Assembly: GCA_020809705.1 (NCBI GenBank)
Contig: CP085829.1
Span: forward strand, 1,116,001-1,180,000
DNA length: 64,000 nucleotides
Reading direction: 5' to 3'
Source of the DNA: Calonectria ilicicola
Taxonomy: Eukaryota; Ascomycota; Sordariomycetes; Hypocreales; Nectriaceae
Each line of letters starts with the position of its first letter. The first letter of the stretch is position 1. A program made the position numbers and the translations under genes. The notes under the pieces were generated by a model. That model searched no databases and was not told the origin of the DNA. It saw nothing but the letters and a program-made list of their open reading frames with translations. Below are positions 22,863 to 32,981 of this stretch, one piece after another.

Positions 22863-24425
22863 ATGTTTGGATATCTGGCATTGGGCCTTGCGACGTTCGT
22901 CGCGGTCGCCTACCTTGTCATCAAGCCTATTGTCTACTACTTTCTTGACCCCAAAGGGCTCCGCAAATACCCCAACTATGCGTTGCTTTCAGGCGTTACC
23001 GATCTAAGACACTGCTATCTTTCGTCGCAGGGATTCCGATCCCGCGATTTGTACGAGGAACACAAAGCTAGAGGCGAGCCAGTCTTGAGGATTGGCCCCA
23101 ACTCGCTCTCTTTTTGTGATCCTCGTGCTGTTAAACAAATTTACGGGCACAACACAAAGTGCATCAAGGATGACAACTATGTGGTTTTGGCTGGCTCGCA
23201 CCGACATCTGTTTGATGTAGTTGACAAGCCAGAGCACGCGCGCAAGAGAAGACAGCTTTCTGCCGCCTTTGCCATCAAGAACCTCGAGAACTGGGAGTAC
23301 AAAGTGGCATACACTGCAGAAAGACTCTTCAAGGCCTTTGATGAAAAATGCACTGCGCCTCTCAAGGGAACGATCCCAGAGCCAAGGGACGTCAACCTTG
23401 ACTTTAACCACTGGATTAACCTGTGGACCATTGAGGCTATAAACTTTATCACCCTCTCCACCAAGATGGATCTTCTTGACACCGGCACTGATGAGGTGAC
23501 TGCCGAGAAGCCTGATGGCACGCTCTACAGGGGCAGGTACCGACATGCACAGAACCAATCCGCTGTGGCCCAGGCCATTCTTGTGTGGGACTACGACCTG
23601 TGGCCTTGGGTTGAGTGGATCACCAAGAGCATCCCTAGCAAGCTTCAGAAGATTTGGAAGAATGGTGAAGCTTGGGAGGACATTTACTATCACGCAGCTG
23701 CCGAGAGACTCCGGCGATACCAGGCCGGTGAGGAGTTGGATGACTTCTTCTCAGTCATGATGCAAGACAAGACCGGTAATCCCACCAACATTGAATGGGG
23801 TGAGATTGTGGCCGAAGTTGGAGCCCTGATCAACGCCGGCGCTGATACCACTGCCATTGCATTGACCCAACATCTTGAGCTTCTCATCCAACACCCTCAG
23901 TATCTTAAGAAGCTCCGAGAAGAAGTTGATGCAGTTCTTGAGGAAGATGAAGTCATCGCACCTTACGACAAGGTCAAGGATCTTCCTTTCCTGCGTGCAT
24001 GCATCGACGAGGGCCTGCGAGTCATCCCACCCACATCCGCAGGTCTGCCTCGCCGCACTCCCACAGAGGGAGCTCAGATCCTCGACGACTGGATCCCCGG
24101 CGACACGAGCGTCAACATGACTATTTATGCCGCACACCGCGATCCCAAAATCTTCCCCGACCCCGAGACGTTTAACCCCATGCGGTGGATGGACCCAGAG
24201 GACCGCAAGCGGATGGAGCCATCCTTCATCCCCTTTTCCACGGGGGCCAGGGGCTGCATTGGCCGCAACATTTCGTATCTAGAGCAGATTATCGTGCTTG
24301 CCTCTTTTGTGCACCGCTACGACTTTGCACTGCCCACTCCAGACTTTAAGATGTCAAGGATTGAGGCCTTCAACATTGTGTGTGACCGTCTACCGATTAA
24401 GATTTGGAAGCGAGAGTTTTCCTAG
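22863..24425 (+). CDS. Cytochrome P450 monooxygenase
   Basis: This single-exon gene encodes 520 residues. An N-terminal membrane helix (about residues 4-28) places it in the ER. The I-helix motif is AGADTT (325-330), the K-helix ExxR is EGLR (383-386), the PERF-like segment is FNPMRW, and the heme loop is FSTGARGCIGRN with Cys465 as the thiolate ligand. All P450 hallmarks are intact. The overall pattern (HLFDVVDKPEHARKRR in the C-helix region and LPRRTPTEGAQI after the K helix) resembles fungal P450s annotated as benzoate 4-monooxygenase-like or pisatin-demethylase-like, but I cannot assign a CYP family or substrate. The divergent reductase gene and the nearby transporter suggest a catabolic or detoxification role, with the reductase as its direct redox partner. 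Confidence 0.95.
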   Translation: MFGYLALGLATFVAVAYLVIKPIVYYFLDPKGLRKYPNYALLSGVTDLRHCYLSSQGFRSRDLYEEHKARGEPVLRIGPNSLSFCDPRAVKQIYGHNTKCIKDDNYVVLAGSHRHLFDVVDKPEHARKRRQLSAAFAIKNLENWEYKVAYTAERLFKAFDEKCTAPLKGTIPEPRDVNLDFNHWINLWTIEAINFITLSTKMDLLDTGTDEVTAEKPDGTLYRGRYRHAQNQSAVAQAILVWDYDLWPWVEWITKSIPSKLQKIWKNGEAWEDIYYHAAAERLRRYQAGEELDDFFSVMMQDKTGNPTNIEWGEIVAEVGALINAGADTTAIALTQHLELLIQHPQYLKKLREEVDAVLEEDEVIAPYDKVKDLPFLRACIDEGLRVIPPTSAGLPRRTPTEGAQILDDWIPGDTSVNMTIYAAHRDPKIFPDPETFNPMRWMDPEDRKRMEPSFIPFSTGARGCIGRNISYLEQIIVLASFVHRYDFALPTPDFKMSRIEAFNIVCDRLPIKIWKREFS

Positions 24426-24994
24426 GTGGACCAGGATGGATGTTAAAAAAAAACTTGAATAGCTTATTCTAGATTACCTCAAATTGGATGATACTTCAAG
24501 ATTGTAATAGAATTAGATACATGTTGTGCTGTGCTCGTTTTTTCCAATATCATGCATTGAAAGCTCTGTCACGGTTCACGTACACTGGCAATAGTACCAT
24601 CCATGGAGTATGAACATTATCGGCGAGTTCACCGGAAGAATGAATAAATCTGAACAATAATTCCGTATAATATCTATCCCATGTAATTATTCAGACCACA
24701 TTCCTTGTTCTTTAGTGTCTAGACTCTCCGTAATCTCCTTTTCCTCAGCTCACTCGGGCAGAAGACCATGACATCCATCCATCCCTTCAATGAGTCTGGA
24801 AGAAGTCCGAGATTACTCTTAACCCGATCTCCGCATGTAATAATTGACGCAAGCTCACCTCGTGTAAGCGAGATGCCTGAAAATGTCTACCTGATGACGG
24901 TGTTCACATCACACCAGGACAGCCACATCATGGCGGTTCACGCAGTCAGGGGTTGGAGAAGTTCTAGCCCAAAGAAAGGTGGTCCGTGCAAAGT

Positions 24995-25020
24995 CCCAAA
25001 CAGGCAACATTTCGCCGAAA
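24995..25020 (+). promoter_or_regulatory. Cluster motif copy 3
   Basis: CCCAAA, CA, GGCAA, CA, TTTCGCCGAAA. It has the full 11-base core and lies about 570 bases beyond the P450 stop. Confidence 0.55.
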
Positions 25021-25232
25021 CATGACCGCCTTTTTTCCCCCGCACGAGAATGTGACCAATTTTTTCACACCCTTGGCCTCCACGTGTTTGCTCCCCAGAA
25101 TTCGAGTTCCGGGCTGATGGCGCGGTGCCAATCGGAAGCATCAGAATGCAGCGATCAACCCAGACATCACACGGTACCATGGGGAAGACACCTCGGTGAG
25201 CAAGGCGATTTACGGTCTAGTACGCTTGGAAT

Positions 25233-25242
25233 CCCCGTGGGG
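25233..25242. promoter_or_regulatory. CCCCGTGGGG near-palindrome
   Basis: Flanked GAAT..GAAT; same design as the other CCCC-N2-GGGG sites. Confidence 0.35.
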
Positions 25243-25752
25243 GAATGCGGAGAAGGTTGTGTCCACACGTTATTAGTTGGTTCGGGGACGGCGGTTATAC
25301 GGAGTGGTTTGAGATGGTTTCCGACCTTTGGCGCAACCAATTTGTTTTTCTCGACATTCTCTCAGGCTCTAAATCGAGCAGAATAACTTGTTTTTAATTA
25401 AATTGATTATTCCATAGATTTTTTAAACCAGAAAGCAAGAACCAACAGGACCAAAGACCATCGTAGAAACATGCGTCTCCAAGTTGCCCCACAAGGCTGC
25501 CTTCTGTAGGGTAGGATGTACCCCAAGTAGGAAACGAGCTCATGCAAGGAAGTGAATCCAGACTCACATTTCAGCTGTTTAGCGCGTCAAATTAAAGATC
25601 TCGAAAAAAATAAAGTGACATTGAAATGATGCATTTTACAATTTGCAGAGCTACGACACGAATGACACGACTTTGGCTGAACTTCATTGTTGGTCAAAGC
25701 TGTAGCTCGAGTCAGAAATGGCGTCTCCATCATGCGGAGACTGACTAGAATT

Positions 25753-25778
25753 CCCAAAACGGTAAGCACTCGCCGAAA
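25753..25778 (+). promoter_or_regulatory. Cluster motif copy 4
   Basis: CCCAAA, AC, GGTAA, GC, ACTCGCCGAAA. It differs from copy 3 in the core by two bases at the left edge. Confidence 0.5.
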
Positions 25779-25904
25779 GACTGCCAAATTGTGCCCCCGC
25801 CTGTCCTGAAATGTTGGTGACGTGATTGGAAGCGTTTGTCTGCTGAAAGTGCCAGGCTGCTCGGCGTGCAGACAGATGGTTACACTAGACGGTGGTAGCT
25901 GGTG

Positions 25905-25922
25905 GGTTCCCCATGGGGAACC
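25905..25922. promoter_or_regulatory. 18-base perfect palindrome GGTTCCCCATGGGGAACC
   Basis: A perfect inverted repeat with no loop, centred on CCCCATGGGG. It is the longest of the CCCC-N2-GGGG sites. Confidence 0.5.
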
Positions 25923-26266
25923 ATGTCCTCGCATCCGCCCTTTTCTTGACTTGTCGGAAATTTTTTATACGCGGAACATTTGACTCTTCAGGGCTACGGG
26001 CGTGTTGATCTGGAGAGTTATGTGTCGCATAAAGCAGGTTGCACGTGACATTGCCGCTATGTCTATCTAAACAAAATTCAACATACGAAGCACATTTACC
26101 AATTTAGACCATCGGTAGGGGAATTAGGGATGTCAGAGCATAGCGTTTTAAACCTCTGCTCTACAGCAATGCAATCCCTATCCTCGTGCCCGAAAGCCCA
26201 AGCGTTTGTAGGGCGACAGCGATTTCTAGAACGAACCCCGCATTGGCCCAAAAAGAGGATTTTTGG

Positions 26267-26290
26267 CCACAAACGGCAATGTTTCGCCGA
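26267..26290 (+). promoter_or_regulatory. Cluster motif copy 5
   Basis: A less conserved left part, then GGCAA, TG, TTTCGCCGAG. It sits 475 bases upstream of the transporter ATG. Confidence 0.5.
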
Positions 26291-26485
26291 GTTCAACCCC
26301 CAAAACGGACTGGACCTGAGCACTGGGCGTTGACCCTGAGAGCGCGTGCGTCAGTGACACTCGCTTACAACCAATTGGAGGCGCCATGAACCATGGCAAC
26401 AAGAGGCAAAAACGCTTCAGCCATCAAGTCATGACAGAGCCGCGGCGCCTTCCCCGGAGCCAGCAACGGCTTTAGCGTGGTTCGA

Positions 26486-26495
26486 CCCCATGGGG
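26486..26495. promoter_or_regulatory. CCCCATGGGG palindrome
   Basis: About 270 bases upstream of the transporter ATG, in GA..GAC flanks. Confidence 0.4.
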
Positions 26496-26764
26496 GACGT
26501 CGTCCCGCCTGCTGCTGCACCCCAATTTTTTTGTGGCGTGTGGCCGAGATGCTGGATTCGGGGGGAGGAGTCGTGACCCCAAATCCTGGACCTGTTAATG
26601 AAGGCTCGTTTGAGTTCAAAGTATTAAAAGGGCTGCAGCAACCGCCCGGTTGAGCAAGGAGTTTCCCCCAGGATATCAGAAGCATCCCTCCTCTCTTGTG
26701 CATCATTTGGAAATTTTGATTGTTTGCTTCGAGGACTCTGCATAGAAAGAACAACAACAACAGC

Positions 26765-28652
26765 ATGGAGACCAAAGACTCGCTCGGCAACTCCAAGGCC
26801 GAAGACAGCCAGGTCGAGGATGCCGAGATTCATCTGCAGGCCGGCGCCATCATCTCCTACGACGACAATGGCTTGAAGGGCATTGTCCGCTCACCATATG
26901 TGCTCGGAGCTGCGGCTCTGGCATCATTCGGTGGTTTCTCCTTTGGCTACGGTAAGTAGAATGCATGCAGGAATGCCCTCATCTCATCTCATCTCACCCT
27001 GCGAATGGAATCATATACTAATCTACGCCAACCACAACAAAAAGACCAGGGCGTTATCTCCATCATTCTGGTCATGGACCAGTTCCACGCCAAGTACCCC
27101 GAGACCGCCCCCGGACACCCCAACTACGGCTTCAACACGGGTTTCATGACGGGCATGCTGGAGCTGGGCGCCTTCATTGGCTGCCTGTTCCTCCCGTACC
27201 TCGCCGATCGCATCTCCCGCAAGTGGTCCCTCACCATTGCCACCGTCTTCTTCTGCATCGGTGCCATCATCCAGACCGCCGCCCCAAACTACGGAACCTT
27301 GGTCGCCGGCCGAACCATTGGCGGCATCGGCGTCGGAACGCTCGCCATGGGTGCTCCGCTCTACATTTCCGAGATTGCCCCCCCGAACCTCCGCGGATCT
27401 CTGCTCGTGCTCGAAGCCATCAGCATCGTCATCGGCGCCATCATTGCCTACTGGATCACATACGCCACCAAGGAGATTGACGGCGAGTGGGCCTTCCGTC
27501 TTCCCTTCCTTCTCCAGATGGCCCCGGCCTGCCTGGTCGGTGGAGGCATCCACTTCTTCCCGTACTCGCCGCGATGGCTCGCGATGCGAGGCCGCGATGA
27601 GGACAGCCTCGAGGCCCTCTCCAAACTCCGCCGCGTGCCGGTATCCGACGAGCGGGTCCAGATCGAGTGGAAGGGAATCATTTCTGAAGTCCGCTTCCAG
27701 CAGGAGATTCTCCACCGCGATCACCCCAACGCCAACGCTTTCCAGCTGGAGCTGCTGCAGTGGATCGACCTGTTCCGCCCAAAGTACCTGAAGCGCACCA
27801 TGATTGCGCTTGGGATTCCCTTTTTCCAGCAGTTTTCAGGCATCAACGCTTTCGTATACTATGCCCCGACCTTCTTCGCGGCTCTCGGCCAATCGTCCAA
27901 CATGGCTCTAATCCTTTCCGGCATGGTCAACATCTGCCAGCTCGTCGCGGGCATCCCCACCTTCTTGTATCTCGACAAGGTCGGCCGCCGCAAGCTCGCC
28001 ATTGGTGGCGGCATCGCCATGGCCATCCCGCATCTGATCATGGCCGGAGTAGTGGGCAAGTTCAACGGGAAGTGGGACACGAACGAGGCCATGGGCTGGT
28101 TCGGTGTAGCTCTTATCTGTAAGTCAAGTCAAGCTGCCGGGATCCGTGAATCGCGCGTCTCCCGCGGTTGGGGATGGGGACTGGGTCCCACACGTTCCCC
28201 CCCCCCGACCTGTTAGGGTGAACTTTTAAGAGGTCTCCGCTAACACGTGCTTTTTTTTCTTCCTCTGTCTAGATATCTATGTCCTCTGCTACGCCATCTC
28301 GTACGGTCCCCTTGCATGGACCCTCCCTGCCGAGGTGTTCCCAAGCTCCAAGCGTGCCAAGGGCGTCGGAGCAGCCACAGCCATGATTTGGCTCGCAAAC
28401 TTTATCATCGGAGTAGTGGTGCCCGAAATGATGATCAAGCTTGGTTGGGGCACGTACCTGTTCTTTGGATGCTTCTGTGTGGCTGCCGCTATTTTCTCTT
28501 TCTTCATGGTGCCTGAGACGTCCAAGAAGTCGCTGGAGCAGATCTCGGAGCTGTTTGGCGACAACAACATTGCGCATGAGGAGGAGATCCGCCAGCGCAT
28601 CGAGAGGGAGATCTGGACCGACCCAAGGTACCAAGTTACAGGGTCCTCCTGA
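26765..28652 (+). CDS. MFS transporter, sugar/proton symporter family
   Basis: Exons 26765-26951, 27045-28118 and 28273-28652 join in frame into 546 residues. The introns are GTAAGT..AAAAG and GTAAGT..TCTAG. Sugar-transporter (PF00083-type) signatures are present: FGYDQGVIS in the first membrane helix, DRISRKWS after helix 2, GRTIGGIGVGTLAMGAPLYI with SEIAPPNLRGS, SPRWLAMRGR before the central loop, FQQFSGINAFVYYAP in helix 7, and PAEVFPSSKRAKG near helix 10. Twelve hydrophobic helices fit the sequence. It is probably a plasma-membrane importer of a sugar, a cyclic acid or a related small molecule; this family also includes quinate and inositol carriers, so the substrate is open. Its upstream region shares the motif found between reductase and P450. 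A TTG-started extension upstream of ATG 26765 was rejected. Confidence 0.93.
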
Positions 28653-29715
28653 AAAAAAGGACCATTCTCTTTCTTTCTTTCCTGGGTGAGGATCCCCTCT
28701 GAGGGGCCTCGGTATGTTAGGGCTGCTGGTTGGCTGAGTTCCTGACAAATCACCCCCCAGGGCGTAGATAGGGCGCGTCATCGGCAGATGATGGCACGTT
28801 CCCATACAAACATTAGTAGATATTTCTTCACGTAAAATAAAATCCACTTCGATCCAGTCTAGATCCTCGGCTCACTGGCTCCGGCCTAGCGCACGCTGTG
28901 TCTCTTGGCGGCTCGGTCAGGCCCGCCGACCTTAATCATGGTCCGTCCCAAGATGCTTATTGATTCCACACCATCCCGCTCATAGCCCACTACTGTATAT
29001 CCCCCCCAACGTCGCCCCCAACGAGCTTGGCTTAATAATTGGACCCTGGCTCCGCGGGTGGATATCCACCATCGTGAGGCTGAGCAGGGGATCAATTTGG
29101 CGCCTCCCCACTTAATATGCAGCTGGCTTACGTGCACGCTCCCATTGGCCCTGGTTAGACTTTGGAGTCGTATAGTCCCAAAATATTCGCTTGATCCTCT
29201 TGTTTCCAATGCAGAGAGTCGTCGTCACCTCTCCACAGCTTGGCCGAAAAACCCGAGAAGGTTAACTCTAATCCGGAGCCAAGCTCAACAGGGACTGAGC
29301 CTCTCCATGACGAAGGGCCAGCCAGCCTTGTCGTGCTATATAATATAGTGGGAATGGGATGCCCAACACATGGTGGGTGCTTGGCGCACACGTTGTCGGA
29401 TCGAAACCAAAAACCCGAGCGTGCGTACATATACTATACTAACTCACTCACTCACATAGCTTCAATAGTCTTGTCTATTTACCTCGTGGCATTTCAGTTG
29501 CCACCACCACCACCACCACTGCTACTTCGTCTAGCGCCGTGCGGGGAATCAAGTGGAGAGTGCGTAGGGCGTATGACGCCCATCCATCCATCCATTTAAA
29601 ACGCAGCGCCACCCATGTCCACTGTTCCCGGCGAAGACTTTCCTGAATCGGCTATTTTTCTTTGCAAAAACACCACGCCCAACATCTCCAGTAATTCAGT
29701 CGTATGCGGCCTGCC
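28653..29715. other. Intergenic between transporter and regulator
   Basis: Contains a CCCCTCTGAGGGG hairpin 42 bases after the transporter stop (28694-28706), a CCA trinucleotide run at about 29501-29519 and a CATC run at about 29584-29595. No gene was recognised. Confidence 0.5.
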
Positions 29716-32032
29716 ATGCCGCCGCAACCCCGCACCAGAACTGTCCCTTGCGACAAGTGCAGAGGTTTGTGGCAACATCCGCTTCTTGATCCGGTCACTC
29801 CCGGCTGACATGCCTCACCTCGTCTGCAGAGAAGCATCTAAAATGTGGGTTCCTAGGCTCTGCCCCCCCCTTCCCCATCCATCCCTCATATCATTCCCCT
29901 GTTCATCATAATCATACTAACTGTGCTGCACTCAATCAGGTGACGGCCAAGTGCCCTGCGCCAACTGCAAGAGGGGCAACTTAAACTGCGTCCGAGCTGC
30001 AAAGCCCTTCAGGGTTAAAAAGCTCATTGCCTCCCAAAACACCTTCGCCTTTGACCCAAACCAGACCTGGATCCAGACCAGCAACTCAAGTAAACAAACC
30101 AGCTTTCACATCCAGGAGTACAATGGCCGGCCCGCAACTGACCCACCTTCAGAACAGCAACAAGGAACCCTATCCATCATAGACGAATCCGAAAATGCAC
30201 CCACACGATCCAGCCGCCGAGGCCCGAAGCCCCGAGGGGACCGGTTAGACACGCCAGTCAACGCCGCCGCCGAAGTCTTGCAGTCATTCACGCGATGTAT
30301 CCGGCTAGAAAACGAAAACCAGCTCAGCACTCCATTCGCACTCAACCAGGGCGCATCTCCATCCGACGACGGCGATGTAGATTCAAATAACCAAATGTCC
30401 GATGCCCATACCCCTGACGACTTCCTACCCTCATCATCATCCGCCCTCTTCGATAAATCGCGAACTCTGTCTTACTCTGGATCAACGGAATTTCAATTCG
30501 GATGGCAACATTCCCAGTTTGACGCGTCACCGGATGGTGGGCTTACAGAGTCTCAGACTAGCTCACCATACAACCCTCACAGCACACCTGGCCGTAGCTA
30601 TGCGTCCGATTCAAGTTCGAATCTAGTTACGCGTCCGGTTCCAAAGTTGTTTAGCGGAGCAGGCCCATCGAATCTAACTATGCAGGAAGGATGTCTTGTC
30701 CGTTGTTTCGTCGAGCGATTAGCGGCTTCCGTGAGTTTTCCTATCTCACTTGACTCATTTGGTTTCTAGCTCCATGCTCATTGGATTCTAGTTCGATACA
30801 AACGATCGAGACCACCACTACATCAACGTGGTTCCCCTTCGCGCCATGCATAGCCCCCTACTCCTGTACGCCATCTGCACCGCGGCAGCTAGACTCCTAA
30901 CCCAAATTTGGGCCTTCGGCGATCAAACTAGTGTTGTCGAATACAACGGAACACCGTTACCAGATCTCAACGAGGAATCGGTGATACACTACCACAACAA
31001 GTGCATATCATATCTTATGGACGTGTCAGCAAACCCCGCACTGGCTTGCAGTGACGATGCGCTCACAGCTATTACGATCCTACGATACCACGAGCAGGTT
31101 GATAGTAAGACCCCGAACGAATATACCCCGGTTGATCCGGTGTTGACAACTTCTTAGCACGCTTTACGCGTTTAGACAGCGAAACATTCTCAACAGCGAT
31201 CCAGGCCGCATTCCACGCCCAACAAGAACAAACGCTTGGTGTATGGCGCATCATTCACACACCACCACGAAGCCCTGATATCTTTGCCTCTTCAATGCCC
31301 TCCTTGCGCCACTCGGCATGTGGCATCGCATTTCGCCAAGAGATTTGGTCCGTCATCACCCACCGCCGACCCTTCCGTCTGCCCACCATGATGATTGACG
31401 ACTACTCCAACTTTGACGGCGATGACTTTGACTGGACTAATCGTGTCATCGAATGGTGCGCCCACGTTGTCAAGTTTTGCTTTAGTGAGGATGCAGACAC
31501 AAACACTGTCGGGAACAGGTCAAGGACAGAGCAGAGGAATGCTCTGAAGGCCTTTGAAAAGTTTTTGGACGATTCCCCTCCCCACCAGCTGGCTCCTCTT
31601 TACTACGAGGAACGAAACCCAAGTGAAGGGAGATATTTCCCAACAATATGGCTTGCAAACCAGTGTCAAGTCATGGCTTTGCAGCACGTAGAGATTGGAC
31701 GAATGGCTCTCGCCGTTCACGACTCCAAGTTCCAACGCATTGGGCTTGGAGCTAGCGCTGCGCACAAGGCCTTAGAAGAGTTACTCCGGGAGTCAACGCG
31801 GCGTATATGCGGCGTGGCACTTTGTGATCCCATGTTCCAGGCAGCGATGGTGACCGCGAGCGCGGCCATTTCCATGTGTGGAGAATACTTCCATGATCCG
31901 AGCGAGCAGGCAGCCATTGTGGCATTGATGTCAACGCTGGAGAGACAGCATGCTTGGCCTATAAACAATGTATTGGATGCACTGCAGGCATCGTGGGACG
32001 AGTATCGGGCCTACCTCGGCGGCATGACGTAG
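29716..32032 (+). CDS. Zn2Cys6 transcription factor, probable cluster regulator
   Basis: Five exons, 29716-29764, 29830-29844, 29940-30730, 30792-31104 and 31158-32032, join in frame into 680 residues. The zinc cluster is built across the first three exons with Cys12, 15, 22, 28, 31 and 38, giving CX2CX6CX5CX2CX6C. A basic stretch (PFRVKK) follows as the linker. The rest is a Ser/Pro-rich middle and a fungal-specific regulatory domain with DTNDRDHHYINVVPLRAMHS, HSPLLLYAICTAAA and ALTAITILRYHEQVD, like the Fungal_trans_2 type. Exon 2 is only 15 bases long and carries Cys22; the intron after it has a perfect CTAAC branch site. The gene follows the transporter in the same direction and probably controls the P450-reductase-transporter set, although no copy of the shared motif was seen in its own upstream DNA. 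Confidence 0.88.
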
Positions 32033-32981
32033 TCTCAGCGATGATTATGATAATGAAATATAGCGTTGTCTTTTATGTTAGTTGCGACGTGCTTCCCTGA
32101 TGCTGATTCGCCAAACCTCTTTCAATGGAAGCATCCAGAAACCGTCCGTGGTCTGATACAAAGTTAGTTGTCATCACTCTAGGTTTTGAATGCAAGCTCT
32201 AATCATTTGTTTTCGTAATAGAAACACTCAAGTCTGAGAGACAGAACTGAATGGAAAGAAAAAATTGGCTGGGTGGAAAATTTTATACGTACTGACGTTG
32301 CTTAAGGTCTATCTAGCCTTTCTGAAACTGCGGCATATGCCAACTTAAACCTCCACCAGCAGTTAGTTGTAAGCCGTACAGGTGCCACAAATACGACACA
32401 GTCGACCCAATTGCGGCTGTACGAGTTAATAAATAGCAACAATAAGTTTCTTTTAATCTTTTTCCCCATCAAGTCGTGCAGGCAGATTTCCTTTGTGACC
32501 AGCCTCTTGGGCTAGTCAACTTTGTCCCAAAAAGATAACCCTATGTCGCGCCATGAGTCTGAGAAAGCATGATTGTCATGAGAATTCTTGCCTACCATAT
32601 CACAAAACACCCGTCGGACTTTTAAGCGATGAGCCATCTGCCCGTTCACGTGTACCTAGTGGACGTGAATTTAGTGCATCACACAATAGCGCCGAGGTTA
32701 GATGCTTGAGGAACAGAAGTTGTACTCAATCAACCAAAATTATTCAAAGCTTCCCTCACATAATATGAGAAACCGCGCTGCACCTTTATACCTCAAATTC
32801 GAACATATAAGGGGCCATGGCTGAACGTGAAAGAAACAGGGACTTAGTTCCCTCCTACGGATTTCACATGGTCTGAATCGGGTCAAACAGGTGTCCCATA
32901 CTTCTTTCTCCGAATCATTTCAATTCACATGCCAGTGCCTACAAATAGGAAAAGAAAGCCCAAGACCTTGCAATTCTCACT
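32033..32981. other. Intergenic, nothing recognised
   Basis: About 950 bases with only short frames lacking motifs. It holds the terminator of the regulator and the promoter of the next gene. Confidence 0.5.

Larger units (their letters stand above)
24426..26764. promoter_or_regulatory. Long intergenic region upstream of the transporter
   Basis: 2.3 kb without a supportable gene; the short frames here lack motifs. It holds three copies of the cluster motif and three CCCC-N2-GGGG palindromes. The P450 terminator lies in the first few hundred bases, which are AT-rich. Confidence 0.6.

Noticed and set aside
23004..23693. 229-codon minus-strand frame inside the P450 gene
   Set aside because: The P450 on the plus strand has all family motifs; the antisense frame starts without a credible context and has no motifs.
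27023..27724. 233-codon minus-strand frame inside the transporter gene
   Set aside because: A shadow of GC-rich transporter codons; Asp/Glu/Gly-rich with no domain.
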